Positions 7,445 to 16,962 of a DNA stretch of 64,000 nt are shown in pieces (within the stretch, counting starts at the first letter, position 1; each line of letters begins with the position of its first letter). The notes under the pieces are model-generated. The model saw only the letters and a list, made by a program, of their open reading frames with translations. It was not told the DNA's origin and searched no databases. The DNA lies in NCBI GenBank assembly GCA_033344775.1, contig JAWPMT010000004.1, forward strand, positions 1,736,001 to 1,800,000, given 5' to 3'. Origin of the DNA: Cytophagales bacterium (GTDB lineage Bacteria > Bacteroidota > Bacteroidia > Cytophagales > Cyclobacteriaceae). A program made the position numbers and the translations under genes.

Positions 7445-9481
7445 TCAATTAGGAAGCTGCACCAATACCTCTTTACCTTCCGCAACCTGCTTCTTTAGAA
7501 TTGTTTCTCCATCAAGCATAACCTCAACCAAGATTTTGTTATCTATTCTTTGCAAAGAGAGATCAGTTGATTTTCCGAACAAGGAGAGACTCTTCAATTC
7601 CAGGAAGTCCCATTCCGCAGGCAAGGCAGGCGTTAATTGAAAAGAACGATATGCCACAGGTTCAATACCCAACATGCCTTCGGTAATTATGCGGCAATAA
7701 AGGGCACTCTCCGCCGAAAGGTGCTTCATGTTATTTTCCGGATAAGCCTCAATCGCGTACGGCACATGATCTCCAAGCAAGCGTTTCCTGGAATAGTCCT
7801 TCAATTTCTCAAAAGCCAGTTCCGTTTCGCCCACACGAAAGGCGCCTCTCAACGCATATAAAGTTGCACGGTCCCAAAACATGTTGATTTTACTATCTGG
7901 CTTTTTCTCAACCAACACACCATTCTCAGTCCAGAGGTGCTCGAACAAAGCAGAAAGTGTCGCTTCCTGTCGGTTCGTGATTCCCATTACTAATGGCAAA
8001 CAAATCCAGTGCCTCAAGTATTCATTCCCATCGAAGTAACGATACGTATCTAACCCTTCCATCCGAGCTCCAAAGTATTGTTCAATGACTTTCTCCATTG
8101 CTTTAGCACGCTTTTGATACTGACCAGCCAGCTTGTTTTGATTCATGATGCCCGCCAGTCGAGTTGCGTATTTTAAACCACCGTAATACAATGAAGAGGT
8201 AGAAAGGTTCGCTTTACCTGTTGATATTCTACCTTCCATTTCATCCGATTCCGACATGACGGCACCTGCAGAATTTCGATGCTCATGGCAATACTTCAGA
8301 CTCCATTCAACCAACGGCCATAATGTCCTCATTTCATCCAAATCACCTCTTGCCAGGAGGTACTTTGAAGTACCATAAGCAATCATAGCTGCGTCTCCCC
8401 GGTCCAGAAAATCCATGGTGAAATTGCCATCCACCTCGAACGCATAGGGAATATGACCATCTCCTGCCGGGATGTGTGCTTTGAATTTTTGATAGGTATT
8501 GAATGCTGCTTCATTCCCAACCTGATATCCGAGGTATGGAAAAAATGGCCCACTGTATTCAACCTGATCATTGGCCCAGGTCCCTACATAATAATTACCT
8601 CCACCGGGAGAGTGTATCAATCCCATGGATGATTTAAAAATGCTTTCCGAAGCCCTGATCTTGGAGAAGTAAAAAAGCTGATTGATAACCGGATCGGGAG
8701 TTATCAATTCAAGACCAGATCGCATTTCATCGAGAAATGATTGCCGCTGATCCCAGGCCTCTTCAGCATTGAACTGGGACGATTCCTCATTAAGTGTCGC
8801 TCCAAAATAGACAGGAAAAGTCATGGATTCACCTTGCGCCAGTTGAACTTTCTCTGTACGATCCCCATATGCATGGAACGTATAAAGCCCTTTATATCCC
8901 ATCTCAGACTGACTCCAAAGATTATGGGTTAAATCGATGGACAAGACCTGATCACTCAAATTGATCAATTGCCATTCTTCCACGAAAAAACGACCTTCCA
9001 GGGAAGGATACAGCATTCTGGTAATTTTCAATCCTTCGAGGGGGGTATGATGAAAACGTAGCCAGCCTCCAATCTCCACAGAATCAACTCGACTTGGACG
9101 AATCACTTTATCATTCAAATGAATGGAAGGCATTACCTCATCCGCTACAGTTCTCCGAAAGTATGCCCGGTATTTCTTCCAGTCCGGTTCATCGTATTTG
9201 TTGTAGGTTCTCAGTTGCGGAAAAATTACATCTCGGGACAACTGTAAGTTCTGACTGGAATCAATTGCATAATAGATGATGGCCGCAACTTGTTTTCCAG
9301 CCATCTCAATATTTTCCGTATGTGGCAATTGCCCATGCTTACCTACCGACCAAACGATGGATCCTCGATCAGAAATTTGCCAGAAATCCCGGTCATTTTG
9401 AGCTGTTATAAAGCCAGGAAGCAACCACATTCCTATCAGTAGCGCCCAGGCACATGTTCTGATTGACCACTTTTTAACCAT
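7445..9481 (-). CDS. Secreted six-hairpin glycosidase-like protein
   Basis: A 678-residue protein with a signal peptide (KKWSIRT..., hydrophobic to about residue 27, cut near ITAQ). The first ~260 residues look like an N-terminal beta-sandwich, and residues ~270-600 show the repeating helical pattern and acidic motifs (DFLDRGDAAM, SESDEMEGR, AIEAYPENNMKHLSAESALY) of (alpha/alpha)6 glycosidases such as GH78/GH63-like families. The C-terminus around GIEPVAYRSFQLTPALP fits the usual closing beta-domain. Substrate is unknown; the lack of a SusC/D pair nearby means it is not in an obvious polysaccharide locus. Confidence 0.72.
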   Translation of the reverse strand: MVKKWSIRTCAWALLIGMWLLPGFITAQNDRDFWQISDRGSIVWSVGKHGQLPHTENIEMAGKQVAAIIYYAIDSSQNLQLSRDVIFPQLRTYNKYDEPDWKKYRAYFRRTVADEVMPSIHLNDKVIRPSRVDSVEIGGWLRFHHTPLEGLKITRMLYPSLEGRFFVEEWQLINLSDQVLSIDLTHNLWSQSEMGYKGLYTFHAYGDRTEKVQLAQGESMTFPVYFGATLNEESSQFNAEEAWDQRQSFLDEMRSGLELITPDPVINQLFYFSKIRASESIFKSSMGLIHSPGGGNYYVGTWANDQVEYSGPFFPYLGYQVGNEAAFNTYQKFKAHIPAGDGHIPYAFEVDGNFTMDFLDRGDAAMIAYGTSKYLLARGDLDEMRTLWPLVEWSLKYCHEHRNSAGAVMSESDEMEGRISTGKANLSTSSLYYGGLKYATRLAGIMNQNKLAGQYQKRAKAMEKVIEQYFGARMEGLDTYRYFDGNEYLRHWICLPLVMGITNRQEATLSALFEHLWTENGVLVEKKPDSKINMFWDRATLYALRGAFRVGETELAFEKLKDYSRKRLLGDHVPYAIEAYPENNMKHLSAESALYCRIITEGMLGIEPVAYRSFQLTPALPAEWDFLELKSLSLFGKSTDLSLQRIDNKILVEVMLDGETILKKQVAEGKEVLVQLPN

Positions 9482-9544
9482 GTCATCAAAGATATGATAT
9501 TGACCGGGTTGTCCATTATTTAGTGACCTTAAGCTAATCTGTCG

Positions 9545-9576
9545 TTTTCAGCATGGTCAATAAATCATTAATTTTG
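9545..9576 (+). promoter_or_regulatory. Candidate Bacteroidota promoter for pyrF
   Basis: A perfect TAnnTTTG -7 element, TAATTTTG (9569-9576), lies 24 bp before the pyrF ATG. A T-rich stretch at 9545-9548 sits at about the -33 distance but is not a clean TTG. The element would start transcription close to the ATG, leaving a short leader. Confidence 0.5.
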
Positions 9577-9599
9577 CGGCTGCCTTAATTAGCCTTTAC

Positions 9600-10451
9600 A
9601 TGACTCGTCAACAGCTTTTTGATAAGATTAAAGAAAAAGAATCGTTCTTATGCGTAGGTCTGGATCCAGATTTGGACAGAATTCCTGCTCATATCAAAAA
9701 AATGGATGATCCCATCTTTGAATTCAACAAAAGGATCATCGACGCAACAGGAGAGTATGCAGTGGCCTTTAAGCCAAACATTGCCTTTTTCGAGGCTTTG
9801 GGATCCAGAGGTTGGGAATCGCTGGAGCGCACCATGGAGTACATGCCCAAGGAGTTTTTTTCCATCGCCGATGCCAAGCGTGGTGACATTGGAAATAGCT
9901 CCAAAATGTATGCAAAGGCATTTTTTGAAAACATGGATTTCGATGCAGTGACTGTCGCTCCATATATGGGCGAAGATTCTGTTTCTCCATTTCTCGAATA
10001 TGAGCGTAAATGGGTAATCCTATTGGCAGCTACGTCTAATGCAAGTTCCTTCGACTTCCAGGAGCTACTGGTAGATAACAACAGTGAAAAATTGTACGAG
10101 CGCATCATCCGCAAAAGCCAGGACTGGAGTAATCCGAATAACTTGATGTATGTGGTAGGTGCCACACGTAAAGAATCACTTTTTAAGGTTCGATCCATTG
10201 TTCCAAATCACTTCCTATTGATACCTGGGGTCGGAGAACAAGGCGGTGATTTAAATCATGTGAGTCGATATGGCATGAATAAGCAATGTGGCCTGCTTGT
10301 CAACTCTTCACGCGGGATCATTTACGCCGGAGATGGCGAAGACTTTGCAGAAAAAGCCGCTGAAGCTGCCCGTAAAGTCCAACAGCAAATGGCTAAAAAC
10401 CTGATGGATTTTTCAGGAAATCGAGTCTCGGGAATCATCGATAAAGCCTAA
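9600..10451 (+). CDS. pyrF: Orotidine-5'-phosphate decarboxylase
   Basis: A 283-residue enzyme of the long (type 2) PyrF group that converts OMP to UMP, the last step of pyrimidine synthesis. Visible signatures: [12 protein letters not shown] near residue 18, the catalytic DAKRGD at 91-96 (Lys93), [10 protein letters not shown], and the phosphate-binding PGVGEQGGD near residue 205. Length matches type 2 enzymes. It is a single-gene unit with its own -7 element and a downstream hairpin. Confidence 0.96.
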   Translation: MTRQQLFDKIKEKESFLCVGLDPDLDRIPAHIKKMDDPIFEFNKRIIDATGEYAVAFKPNIAFFEALGSRGWESLERTMEYMPKEFFSIADAKRGDIGNSSKMYAKAFFENMDFDAVTVAPYMGEDSVSPFLEYERKWVILLAATSNASSFDFQELLVDNNSEKLYERIIRKSQDWSNPNNLMYVVGATRKESLFKVRSIVPNHFLLIPGVGEQGGDLNHVSRYGMNKQCGLLVNSSRGIIYAGDGEDFAEKAAEAARKVQQQMAKNLMDFSGNRVSGIIDKA

Positions 10452-10479
10452 TGAGACTGAGTCAATTTCATTGATTTTT

Positions 10480-10508
10480 ATCATGGAAAGCCATGATCTT
10501 GCTTTTTG
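10480..10508 (+). terminator. Probable terminator after pyrF
   Basis: ATCATGG (10480-10486) and CCATGAT (10491-10497) form a perfect 7-bp stem with loop AAAG, followed by CTTGCTTTTT. The stem is AT-containing and modest in strength, so termination may be partial. Confidence 0.45.
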
Positions 10509-10567
10509 GTTTGCGTGCTCACACGGGAATCACTAAATTCTCGACCGATTAGATCAAAACTATCGGT

Positions 10568-12439
10568 ATGGGTGAACTGAATATCCATGTAAATACCAGC
10601 GGGGAAGAACGACTCCAATTTTTACAACACCTGCTCAACGACCTGAAAGCACTTGAGCGCATGCACAAGGAAGGCATGATCGAAGATGATGCTATCCGGA
10701 TAGGCGCAGAGCAAGAGTTTTGCCTCGTCAATGAACAATGGCGACCGGCTACAAATGCCATGGAAGTGCTGCAAGAGTTGAATGATCCTCATTTCACTAC
10801 AGAGTTAGCGCGCTTCAATTTAGAGATCAACCTGAATCCTGTTGACTTGAAAGGCTCGGCTTTCAGTCAGATGGAAGGCCAATTGAATCAATTGATGCAG
10901 AAGGCCAATGAAGCTGCCGATAAGCATGGTAGCAAGATTGTTCTTACAGGAATCCTCCCCAGTATTTCTATGCATGAGATGGAGTTGGACTTCATGACTC
11001 CTCTAGACCGGTATTATGCCTTGAATGACCTGTTCAAAAAGGCGCGCGGGGGTGATTTCCGCATGCATTTCAGTGGTGTGGATGAATTCTCGATCAATCA
11101 CAATTCGGTGATGTTTGAGGCTTGCAATACCAGCTTTCAAATGCACTTGCAAATCCGTCCTGATGACTTTGTGCAGAGTTACAATTGGTCACAAGCCATC
11201 GCCGGACCTGTTTTGGCCGCCTGTGTGAATTCACCCTTACTATTAGGAAAAGAACTTTGGTGCGAAACCCGGATTGCGCTATTTCAGCAAACCCTGGACA
11301 CCCGCGTAATCGCACGGGCCCATCTGGACAAACAAGCCCGGGTCACCTTCGGCAGCAATTGGGTGCATGGCGATGTGGTGGATTATTTCAAACATGAAGT
11401 CTCGAAATACAAAGCCTTACTTACTCGTGAGATTGAACAAAATTCTCTTGAAACACTGAAAGGAGGACAAATCCCTAAACTTCAGGCATTGAGCTTGCAC
11501 AATGGCACTATTTACCGCTGGAACAGACCTTGTTACGGCGTAGGCGGTGGTAAACCTCATATCCGGATTGAAAACCGATACATTCCTGCAGGCCCTTCCG
11601 TGAAAGATGAAATGGCCAACCTCGCATTCTGGGTCGGCCTGATGGTAGGACGGCCTGCGGAATTTGACGACCTTCCAAAAACCATGGATTTCCAGGATGC
11701 CAAAGCCAATTTCCTGCGAGCTTGTCGCAATGGTACCGAAACTGTCATGAGCTGGAAAGGCAAACGCATCCCATTAGCCGATCTTATCAGCGAGGAACTA
11801 CTTCCCATCGCGAGGACCGGTCTCCAAAAAATGAACATTGATGAAGCGGACATCAATCAATCGCTGGAAGTAATCGAAAAGCGGATGAACGGACATACGG
11901 GTTCTCAATGGATGGTCTCGAATTATCGAAGATTCAAAAAGAGCCTCAAAACCGATGATGCGCTTATTGCGCTGACAGAATCGCTCCATCGTAACCAGCA
12001 GTCTTATGAGTCCATCAATGAATGGCCCACAGAACAGGACCTGACGACATTCAATTCTGCAGCCAATAAGGTAGGCCACATCATGAAAACCACACTGGTC
12101 ACAGCCGATGCAGGCGACAGTGGCGAAATGACGCTGCGCTACATGAAGTGGAACAATGTCCACCACCTGCCGGTTGTTGACCAAGACGAAAGACTGGTTG
12201 GACTGATCACCTGGCAACACTTATTCAAATACCTGGATGAGATCATGGATGCAGATCACGTCATCAGCGCTGGAGAAATCATGATTAAAGAAGTCATTTC
12301 AGTCGAATCCTCTACCCCGATCAAGGAAGCTATCAACCTGATGCGCGCTAAAAACATCGGATGTCTGCCAGTTGTTGAAGAAAATCACCTTGTTGGTATC
12401 ATTACTGTCAAGGATGTGCTGAAATTTGCGGATGCCTAA
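10568..12439 (+). CDS. GCS2-like carboxylate-amine ligase fused to a CBS-domain pair
   Basis: A 623-residue fusion. The N-terminal ~450 residues resemble the glutamate-cysteine ligase family 2 fold: GAEQEFCLV near residue 47, FNLEINLNP near 98, and an Arg/His-rich substrate region (HIRIENRYIPAGPS) near 330. The C-terminal ~125 residues (about 497-620) form two CBS repeats, ending HHLPVVDQDERLVG and IGCLPVVEENHLVGIIT. CBS pairs usually bind adenine nucleotides and regulate the attached enzyme. The ligase product is not known. It overlaps the following desuccinylase-like gene, so an amide-forming enzyme and an amide hydrolase are encoded together. Confidence 0.75.
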   Translation: MGELNIHVNTSGEERLQFLQHLLNDLKALERMHKEGMIEDDAIRIGAEQEFCLVNEQWRPATNAMEVLQELNDPHFTTELARFNLEINLNPVDLKGSAFSQMEGQLNQLMQKANEAADKHGSKIVLTGILPSISMHEMELDFMTPLDRYYALNDLFKKARGGDFRMHFSGVDEFSINHNSVMFEACNTSFQMHLQIRPDDFVQSYNWSQAIAGPVLAACVNSPLLLGKELWCETRIALFQQTLDTRVIARAHLDKQARVTFGSNWVHGDVVDYFKHEVSKYKALLTREIEQNSLETLKGGQIPKLQALSLHNGTIYRWNRPCYGVGGGKPHIRIENRYIPAGPSVKDEMANLAFWVGLMVGRPAEFDDLPKTMDFQDAKANFLRACRNGTETVMSWKGKRIPLADLISEELLPIARTGLQKMNIDEADINQSLEVIEKRMNGHTGSQWMVSNYRRFKKSLKTDDALIALTESLHRNQQSYESINEWPTEQDLTTFNSAANKVGHIMKTTLVTADAGDSGEMTLRYMKWNNVHHLPVVDQDERLVGLITWQHLFKYLDEIMDADHVISAGEIMIKEVISVESSTPIKEAINLMRAKNIGCLPVVEENHLVGIITVKDVLKFADA

Positions 12440-13640
12440 AGTTTACAGCAAAGCCTTAGACCAACATCTGGATATTGACCGCATCATTGGTCGGATCGAC
12501 GGACCTAAAAACGACCCATGTGTCGTATTCTTTGCTGGCATTCACGGGAATGAACCCTCTGGTGTATTCGCCTTACACCAGGCTTTACAGGAAATACGTG
12601 AAAACAACACCCCGGTACAAGGAACAATCATTGGTATTTCCGGCAACTTATGGGCGCTCGAGCGGGGAGAAAGGTATCATCAGGTGGACCTGAATCGCAT
12701 CTGGACACTGAAGCAAATGGCGCAAATAGAAGCCGGAACCTTTCAACCCGAAAATGAAGATGAGCGTGAGCAGCTGGAGATCTATCGGGTACTTGATCAG
12801 CTTTTTCAAGAACAAAAAGGTCCGTTTTACTTTTTCGATCTTCATACCACCTCTGGAGAAACCATTCCTTTCATACCCGTCAATGACAGTTTGCTGAACC
12901 GCAAATTTGCCAAGCAATTCCCTATCCCATTGATTTTGGGAATCGAAGAACATCTGGAAGGTCCCATCCTGAGTTATCTCAACGAGTTGGGATATGTTTC
13001 CTTTGGGTTTGAAGCGGGACAACATGATGAACTAAGCTCCATCGACAATCATCGGATTTTCATTTATCTGTCGCTGGTATTTTCACAACTGATCAATAAG
13101 CAGGATGTAGCCTTTGACCAATACATGGATAGCTGGTTGCGTGTTTTTGGCAAACATCACTCCTTTTTTGAGATTCGTAAAAGGTATGAAGTGGCACATC
13201 AGGAAAAGTTTGTGATGGAAAAGGGGTTCAGCAATTTTCAACACATTCCAGCGGGTACCTTACTGGCTCATAGCAATGGAAATCCTATCCATGCAGAAAT
13301 CAGCAGCACCATGTTCATGCCATTGTATCAGGCACAGGGAAATGATGGTTATTTCCTGATCAGAAAGATCCCTGACATTTTTCTATGGCTTTCAAAAATC
13401 CTTAGAAAATTTAAAATGGACCGGTTGGTTACTTATCTACCAGGTGTACAGCAAGCATCAACCTACCCCGGTGAATTTGTCCTGAACCTTCGAATTGCGC
13501 GCATCATGGCAAAGCCAATTTTACACCTGTTGGGCTATCGCAGCAGACACATTGATGAACACCATCTGACGATCAAAAGCCGGGAATTTCAATCGAAAAA
13601 CAGAGATTACCGGGAAGCGCTTTGGTACGCCGGATCATAA
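12432..13640 (+). CDS. Succinylglutamate desuccinylase/aspartoacylase-like M14 metalloenzyme
   Basis: A 402-residue protein counted from the ATG at 12432 (the frame also has a TTG six bases earlier). The zinc site is clear: HGNE (His38, Glu41), DLHTTSGE (His138) and the catalytic Glu in GFEAGQH (Glu194); NLNRI-type residues appear as VDLNRIW. The fold is AstE/AspA-like and removes an acyl or amide group from an amino acid. It starts 8 bp inside the end of the GCS2-CBS gene, indicating coupled translation and a shared pathway. The last ~150 residues are an extra C-terminal domain beyond the catalytic core. Confidence 0.83.
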   Translation: MPKVYSKALDQHLDIDRIIGRIDGPKNDPCVVFFAGIHGNEPSGVFALHQALQEIRENNTPVQGTIIGISGNLWALERGERYHQVDLNRIWTLKQMAQIEAGTFQPENEDEREQLEIYRVLDQLFQEQKGPFYFFDLHTTSGETIPFIPVNDSLLNRKFAKQFPIPLILGIEEHLEGPILSYLNELGYVSFGFEAGQHDELSSIDNHRIFIYLSLVFSQLINKQDVAFDQYMDSWLRVFGKHHSFFEIRKRYEVAHQEKFVMEKGFSNFQHIPAGTLLAHSNGNPIHAEISSTMFMPLYQAQGNDGYFLIRKIPDIFLWLSKILRKFKMDRLVTYLPGVQQASTYPGEFVLNLRIARIMAKPILHLLGYRSRHIDEHHLTIKSREFQSKNRDYREALWYAGS

Positions 13641-13740
13641 AACCCTGTTTCCGGAAATTAGAATTCAATATCGGAAGTAACAATTGTTGCGCTGCAAACT
13701 GTTCATTTTGATTAACTATGCTCGGTAATCATTCTTAAGC

Positions 13741-14073
13741 ATGTTCGGTTTATTCAAGCGTAAAAAAGACACCTACCAAAACATAGGACTCGAAGCATTT
13801 AATGCAATGCGTCAACAAAAGGATACTATTGTCATTGATGTACGGAATCCAAAAGAAATTGCCTCCGGTGCAGTTCCAGGCCACTTGGCCATCAATATTT
13901 CCGAAAGTGACTTCAGAGAAAAAGTTGCCAAACTTGATCAATCAAAAACCTACCTCATCTATTGCCGAAGCGGCATGCGCAGTGCTAAAGCATGCCGCAT
14001 CATGTCGGGCATGGGCTTTCAGTCACTGTATAATTTCAAAGGTGGGATCATTGAGTGGAATGCTGGACAGTAA
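13741..14073 (+). CDS. Single-domain rhodanese-like protein
   Basis: A 110-residue cytoplasmic protein. The rhodanese active-site loop is CRSGMRS with Cys75 as the sulfur acceptor, preceded by VIDVRNPKE near residue 31, a standard rhodanese motif. No signal peptide is seen. It would carry persulfide sulfur; partner unknown. It is followed after 26 bp by a small acidic protein on the same strand. Confidence 0.88.
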   Translation: MFGLFKRKKDTYQNIGLEAFNAMRQQKDTIVIDVRNPKEIASGAVPGHLAINISESDFREKVAKLDQSKTYLIYCRSGMRSAKACRIMSGMGFQSLYNFKGGIIEWNAGQ

Positions 14074-14099
14074 ACACTAAGTTTAAGCAAAAACGCAAC

Positions 14100-14267
14100 A
14101 TGGAAAATCACGAAATACCCAGCGCTGAATATGAAGCCATCGAAAAAATGATTAGTAGTGAAGAGAGTGTAGTCGGAATCGATGCGAAGAAGACCCACAT
14201 CATCATCATTCACAAACTCATGGAGATCGAACGGCGATTGAAAGCACTGGAGGAGAAGCAGAAATGA
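14100..14267 (+). CDS. Small conserved-type hypothetical protein
   Basis: A 55-residue protein starting at the ATG at 14100 (MENHEIPSAEYEAIEK); the frame is open upstream into the rhodanese gene but that part looks unrelated. It is acidic at the N-terminus and ends in a Lys/Glu-rich helix (IERRLKALEEKQK) likely to form a coiled coil. It probably forms a unit with the rhodanese gene. Function unknown. Confidence 0.6.
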   Translation: MENHEIPSAEYEAIEKMISSEESVVGIDAKKTHIIIIHKLMEIERRLKALEEKQK

Positions 14268-14373
14268 AGAATGGAAATTGATCGTTATCATTCAATTCAA
14301 GAATAACTTCCTTTTACAAGCCAGGCGTTTTATAGCTTTCAGTTTAGTTCTCAAAACCCCTCTGCACCCTATC

Positions 14374-14520
14374 AATGCTTTTAAGCTAAGTTCACTCCGC
14401 TTCAGCGTACGACCAAAGGAGTCTTTGCTTAAATGGATGTATTGTTTTTCTGATTTTCAAAGATTCCATCCATGGAATGACTTCTTTGCTTAGAAATTTC
14501 AGCCTTAGCTTAAGAGCATT
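14374..14520. mobile_element. MITE-like element with 17-bp terminal inverted repeats
   Basis: AATGCTTTTAAGCTAAG (14374-14390) and CTTAGCTTAAGAGCATT (14504-14520) are inverted repeats matching at 16 of 17 positions and bound a 147-bp non-coding segment. Inside are two hairpin units, ACTCC/GGAGT (14394-14398 with 14418-14422) and ATTCC/GGAAT (14463-14467 with 14474-14478), each followed by a direct repeat TCTTTGCTTA (14422-14431 and 14483-14492). There is no transposase frame. A miniature transposable element or a structured RNA are both possible. The rest of 14268-14708 shows nothing I recognise. Confidence 0.5.
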
Positions 14521-14708
14521 TTCACCTTCAACAAAACATGCAGGTTATCGGCGTGAATCCGGACACAATCAATAGCAGGCATCCATTGCTTATTCTACAT
14601 TTTTTAGCAGATGAAATAAATATTAGCAAAACAACAACCATTTTCATTTTATTGCGTGCTAATAATAAGAGCATTGCTGCTATATGTAGCAATCACCTAA
14701 TTGAAACC

Positions 14709-15038
14709 ATGAAAAAACCAAACTTAAAACAGCTCACCATGCCTACTATAATCACTTTTATTCTAATTATTGCTTCATTTACTGTTGCCTCAAAATATGA
14801 GCTTAAATCCATCATGAAACAACCCATTAAAATGATTGCTCCTGCTAAACATCAGAGCGATACACTTTCAGTAGATGACCAAGATTCTCTTCGAAATATC
14901 CAACGTTCCGACACCACCGCATTATCTACAGAAGGAAACAGTCAATTATTCCAGCAACTTCCTGAACTTCCTAAAAAAGTCAGCATCGTTTTGCTATCTA
15001 AATTTCAAGTAAATTTGGCCCTACCAAAGGGCACTTGA
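14709..15038 (+). CDS. Small single-pass membrane or secreted hypothetical protein
   Basis: From the ATG at 14709 the frame encodes 109 residues: a short basic N-terminus (MKKPNLKQL), one hydrophobic stretch (IITFILIIASFTVA, about residues 14-27), and a Ser/Thr/Gln-rich polar tail. That layout suggests a signal anchor. The frame is open upstream to 14538, but no RBS or protein-like pattern supports the longer form. No family is recognised. Confidence 0.4.
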   Translation: MKKPNLKQLTMPTIITFILIIASFTVASKYELKSIMKQPIKMIAPAKHQSDTLSVDDQDSLRNIQRSDTTALSTEGNSQLFQQLPELPKKVSIVLLSKFQVNLALPKGT

Positions 15039-15123
15039 TGATCAATCAGAAGCGCTCAATAACTTCATCACTCTGGGAAATAGAGGCCTTTTCTGACAAT
15101 CTCTAAAGTGATTCATTCTCATG

Positions 15124-16881
15124 TCAATACGCCATCACCTCAAATCGTATCTTGATATCATTGTAGATCATCTTCATTCGCACTTTCTGACCCCTCTTCA
15201 CTTCGATCTTATTTTCAAAAAAGTATAAGGCCTGGTTCCAACAATGATGTTTTACGACTGCATCAGGGTCTGTAGTAATCGTTATTTCATCATCCAACCA
15301 AAGCTTAAACCAAAATACGCACGCATCCAACAAACCCGATTCCTCAATGTCCATATCAAAATACTTTTCACGCCATTGATGCTCAGGAATAGGATCACCC
15401 ATGTCATAAAAATCATAAGCCATCAGGTCGGTCGACTGGGTAAGTGATTGATGTTCATATTTGGTGAGGTCATCTACCAAATATTCTTTGGGAACTCGAA
15501 ACTGATCAAAAGGTGTAAAATCAAATCCTTCAATTTCCTGGACAGGGTTCACAGCTCGCATCGCTGGGATACTGACCAGCTTTCCGATGATCTTTGCCCG
15601 GGCGGGAATGATCGTACAGGCTTCATCACACAATTCAGTCAGTGCATGCCTTAGCGTCGGAATCGCATGCTCACCAATCAACCCCGCATCCAGGATCTCA
15701 GAAACCAGAACATTGGGTTTTCCCTCAAATTGATCTGGCGTAAGCGAGGTTGATTTCAATGGATATAAAGTAATCTGGTCTTCGTATCCATTTTTAGTAA
15801 TGATCTCTTCCGCCATGTTTGACATCACTTTTGACATCTCGCAAGTATAGACTCGTCGGGCACCCTGTCGGGCAGCCATCATGGACAACAAACCCGAACC
15901 AGCCCCAATATCGAACACGATGCTTTCAGGATTGACCACTTTGTCCAGGGCTTGTTCATAAGCTTGATTACGGACAGAATCAGCCACCATACTCATGTGC
16001 CATTGCGGAACAAATCGTTTATAGATCCAACCTAGCGCCTCTCGCACCGATTCATTGCCCGGAGATAACTCAAGCGCTCTTTTTAAGGGGGCTAGGGCAT
16101 CTTCAAACCTTGCACCTTTCAAGAGTGCGTTGCCTAAATGAAAATGGACCGTCCAATCCTGTGGAGTTAGCTGTGTGGCATGAAGTAAATGCTGTGCACC
16201 TCCCTGAAAATCTCCCAAATGACACAAAAGGTTACCATACCCCATCTGAGCATCTACGTGATTAGGATTCTGATCAATGGCTTGTTTGAAATAAGTCGTG
16301 GCCTGTTGGAGTGCGCCAGTCCTATTATAAAGTTTCCCAAGTTCCACCAAGGCATCCAGTTGCCTGGGCACATCATCCAAAATGGCAAGCAATTCCTTCT
16401 CTGCGTGATCAAAATGAAATAGTGAATTGAGTAACTGCACATGAAAAAAACGCGCAGGGAGATATTGCGGATGGGTGGCCGTCAGTGATTGCAACACCTG
16501 AATCGCTTCATCATTTCGGTTGAGCAATTGCAATACCATGCTCAGGTCGTGTTTGATTTCCGGCGAATCCGGATTCAAAGTGGTTGCTTTTTCATACGCG
16601 ATCAATGACTGTTCATAATTCATCAAGAACTTCTGAGCTACTCCAAGATTACTCCAAACCAAGGCTATTTCTGGTAGCTGTTCGGATAGAGGCTTGAGCA
16701 AATTAAGGGCTTCATTCGGGCGATTGGTCAGCAAATAGATATTTGCAAGGTTCAGCTGCGACTCCACATGATCTGCGTGTAGTTGCAAAACCTCCAGGTA
16801 CCCAGTTTCAGCTTCTGGCAATTGATTGTTCTGATGGTGCGTATGGGCCACCTGGAAAATTTCCTGAATATTGTTGTCCAT
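15124..16881 (-). CDS. TPR protein fused to a PRMT7/9-like protein arginine methyltransferase domain
   Basis: A 585-residue cytoplasmic protein. Residues ~1-290 are about eight TPR units (e.g. ALVWSNLGVAQKFLMNYEQS). Residues ~293-585 show the protein arginine methyltransferase plan in order: the N-terminal helix HMSMVADSVRNQAYEQAL, SAM motif I VFDIGAGSG (322-330) followed by LLSMMAARQGA, the double-E loop SEILDAGLIGE (Glu395, Glu404), and a THW-like loop HHCWNQALYFF (545-555). The wording is closest to eukaryotic PRMT7/PRMT9, and PRMT9 also has N-terminal TPRs. Methylation of a protein arginine is inferred. It stands alone on its strand; the next gene upstream is separated by 81 bp. Confidence 0.8.
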   Translation of the reverse strand: MDNNIQEIFQVAHTHHQNNQLPEAETGYLEVLQLHADHVESQLNLANIYLLTNRPNEALNLLKPLSEQLPEIALVWSNLGVAQKFLMNYEQSLIAYEKATTLNPDSPEIKHDLSMVLQLLNRNDEAIQVLQSLTATHPQYLPARFFHVQLLNSLFHFDHAEKELLAILDDVPRQLDALVELGKLYNRTGALQQATTYFKQAIDQNPNHVDAQMGYGNLLCHLGDFQGGAQHLLHATQLTPQDWTVHFHLGNALLKGARFEDALAPLKRALELSPGNESVREALGWIYKRFVPQWHMSMVADSVRNQAYEQALDKVVNPESIVFDIGAGSGLLSMMAARQGARRVYTCEMSKVMSNMAEEIITKNGYEDQITLYPLKSTSLTPDQFEGKPNVLVSEILDAGLIGEHAIPTLRHALTELCDEACTIIPARAKIIGKLVSIPAMRAVNPVQEIEGFDFTPFDQFRVPKEYLVDDLTKYEHQSLTQSTDLMAYDFYDMGDPIPEHQWREKYFDMDIEESGLLDACVFWFKLWLDDEITITTDPDAVVKHHCWNQALYFFENKIEVKRGQKVRMKMIYNDIKIRFEVMAY

Positions 16882-16962
16882 GAGGTCGGGTTGTGATCTT
16901 TCGGTAAGAATAATAAATTCCTGGAACTAAATACTTGACCTAATTCATTATTGATCCTTCGA

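Noticed and set aside
7267-7485. Minus-strand frame ending near 7267, with a Leu/Ala-rich stretch
   Set aside because: Overlaps the glycosidase 3' end and the structured RNA region; the stems constrain the sequence and no signal for translation is seen.
14278-14493. 71-residue frame on + strand
   Set aside because: Starts at a TTG without RBS and overlaps the TIR element; sequence is low in protein character.
14538-14708. Longer N-terminus of the small membrane protein at 14709-15038
   Set aside because: The extra 57 residues have no hydrophobic signal or RBS and precede a typical signal anchor.
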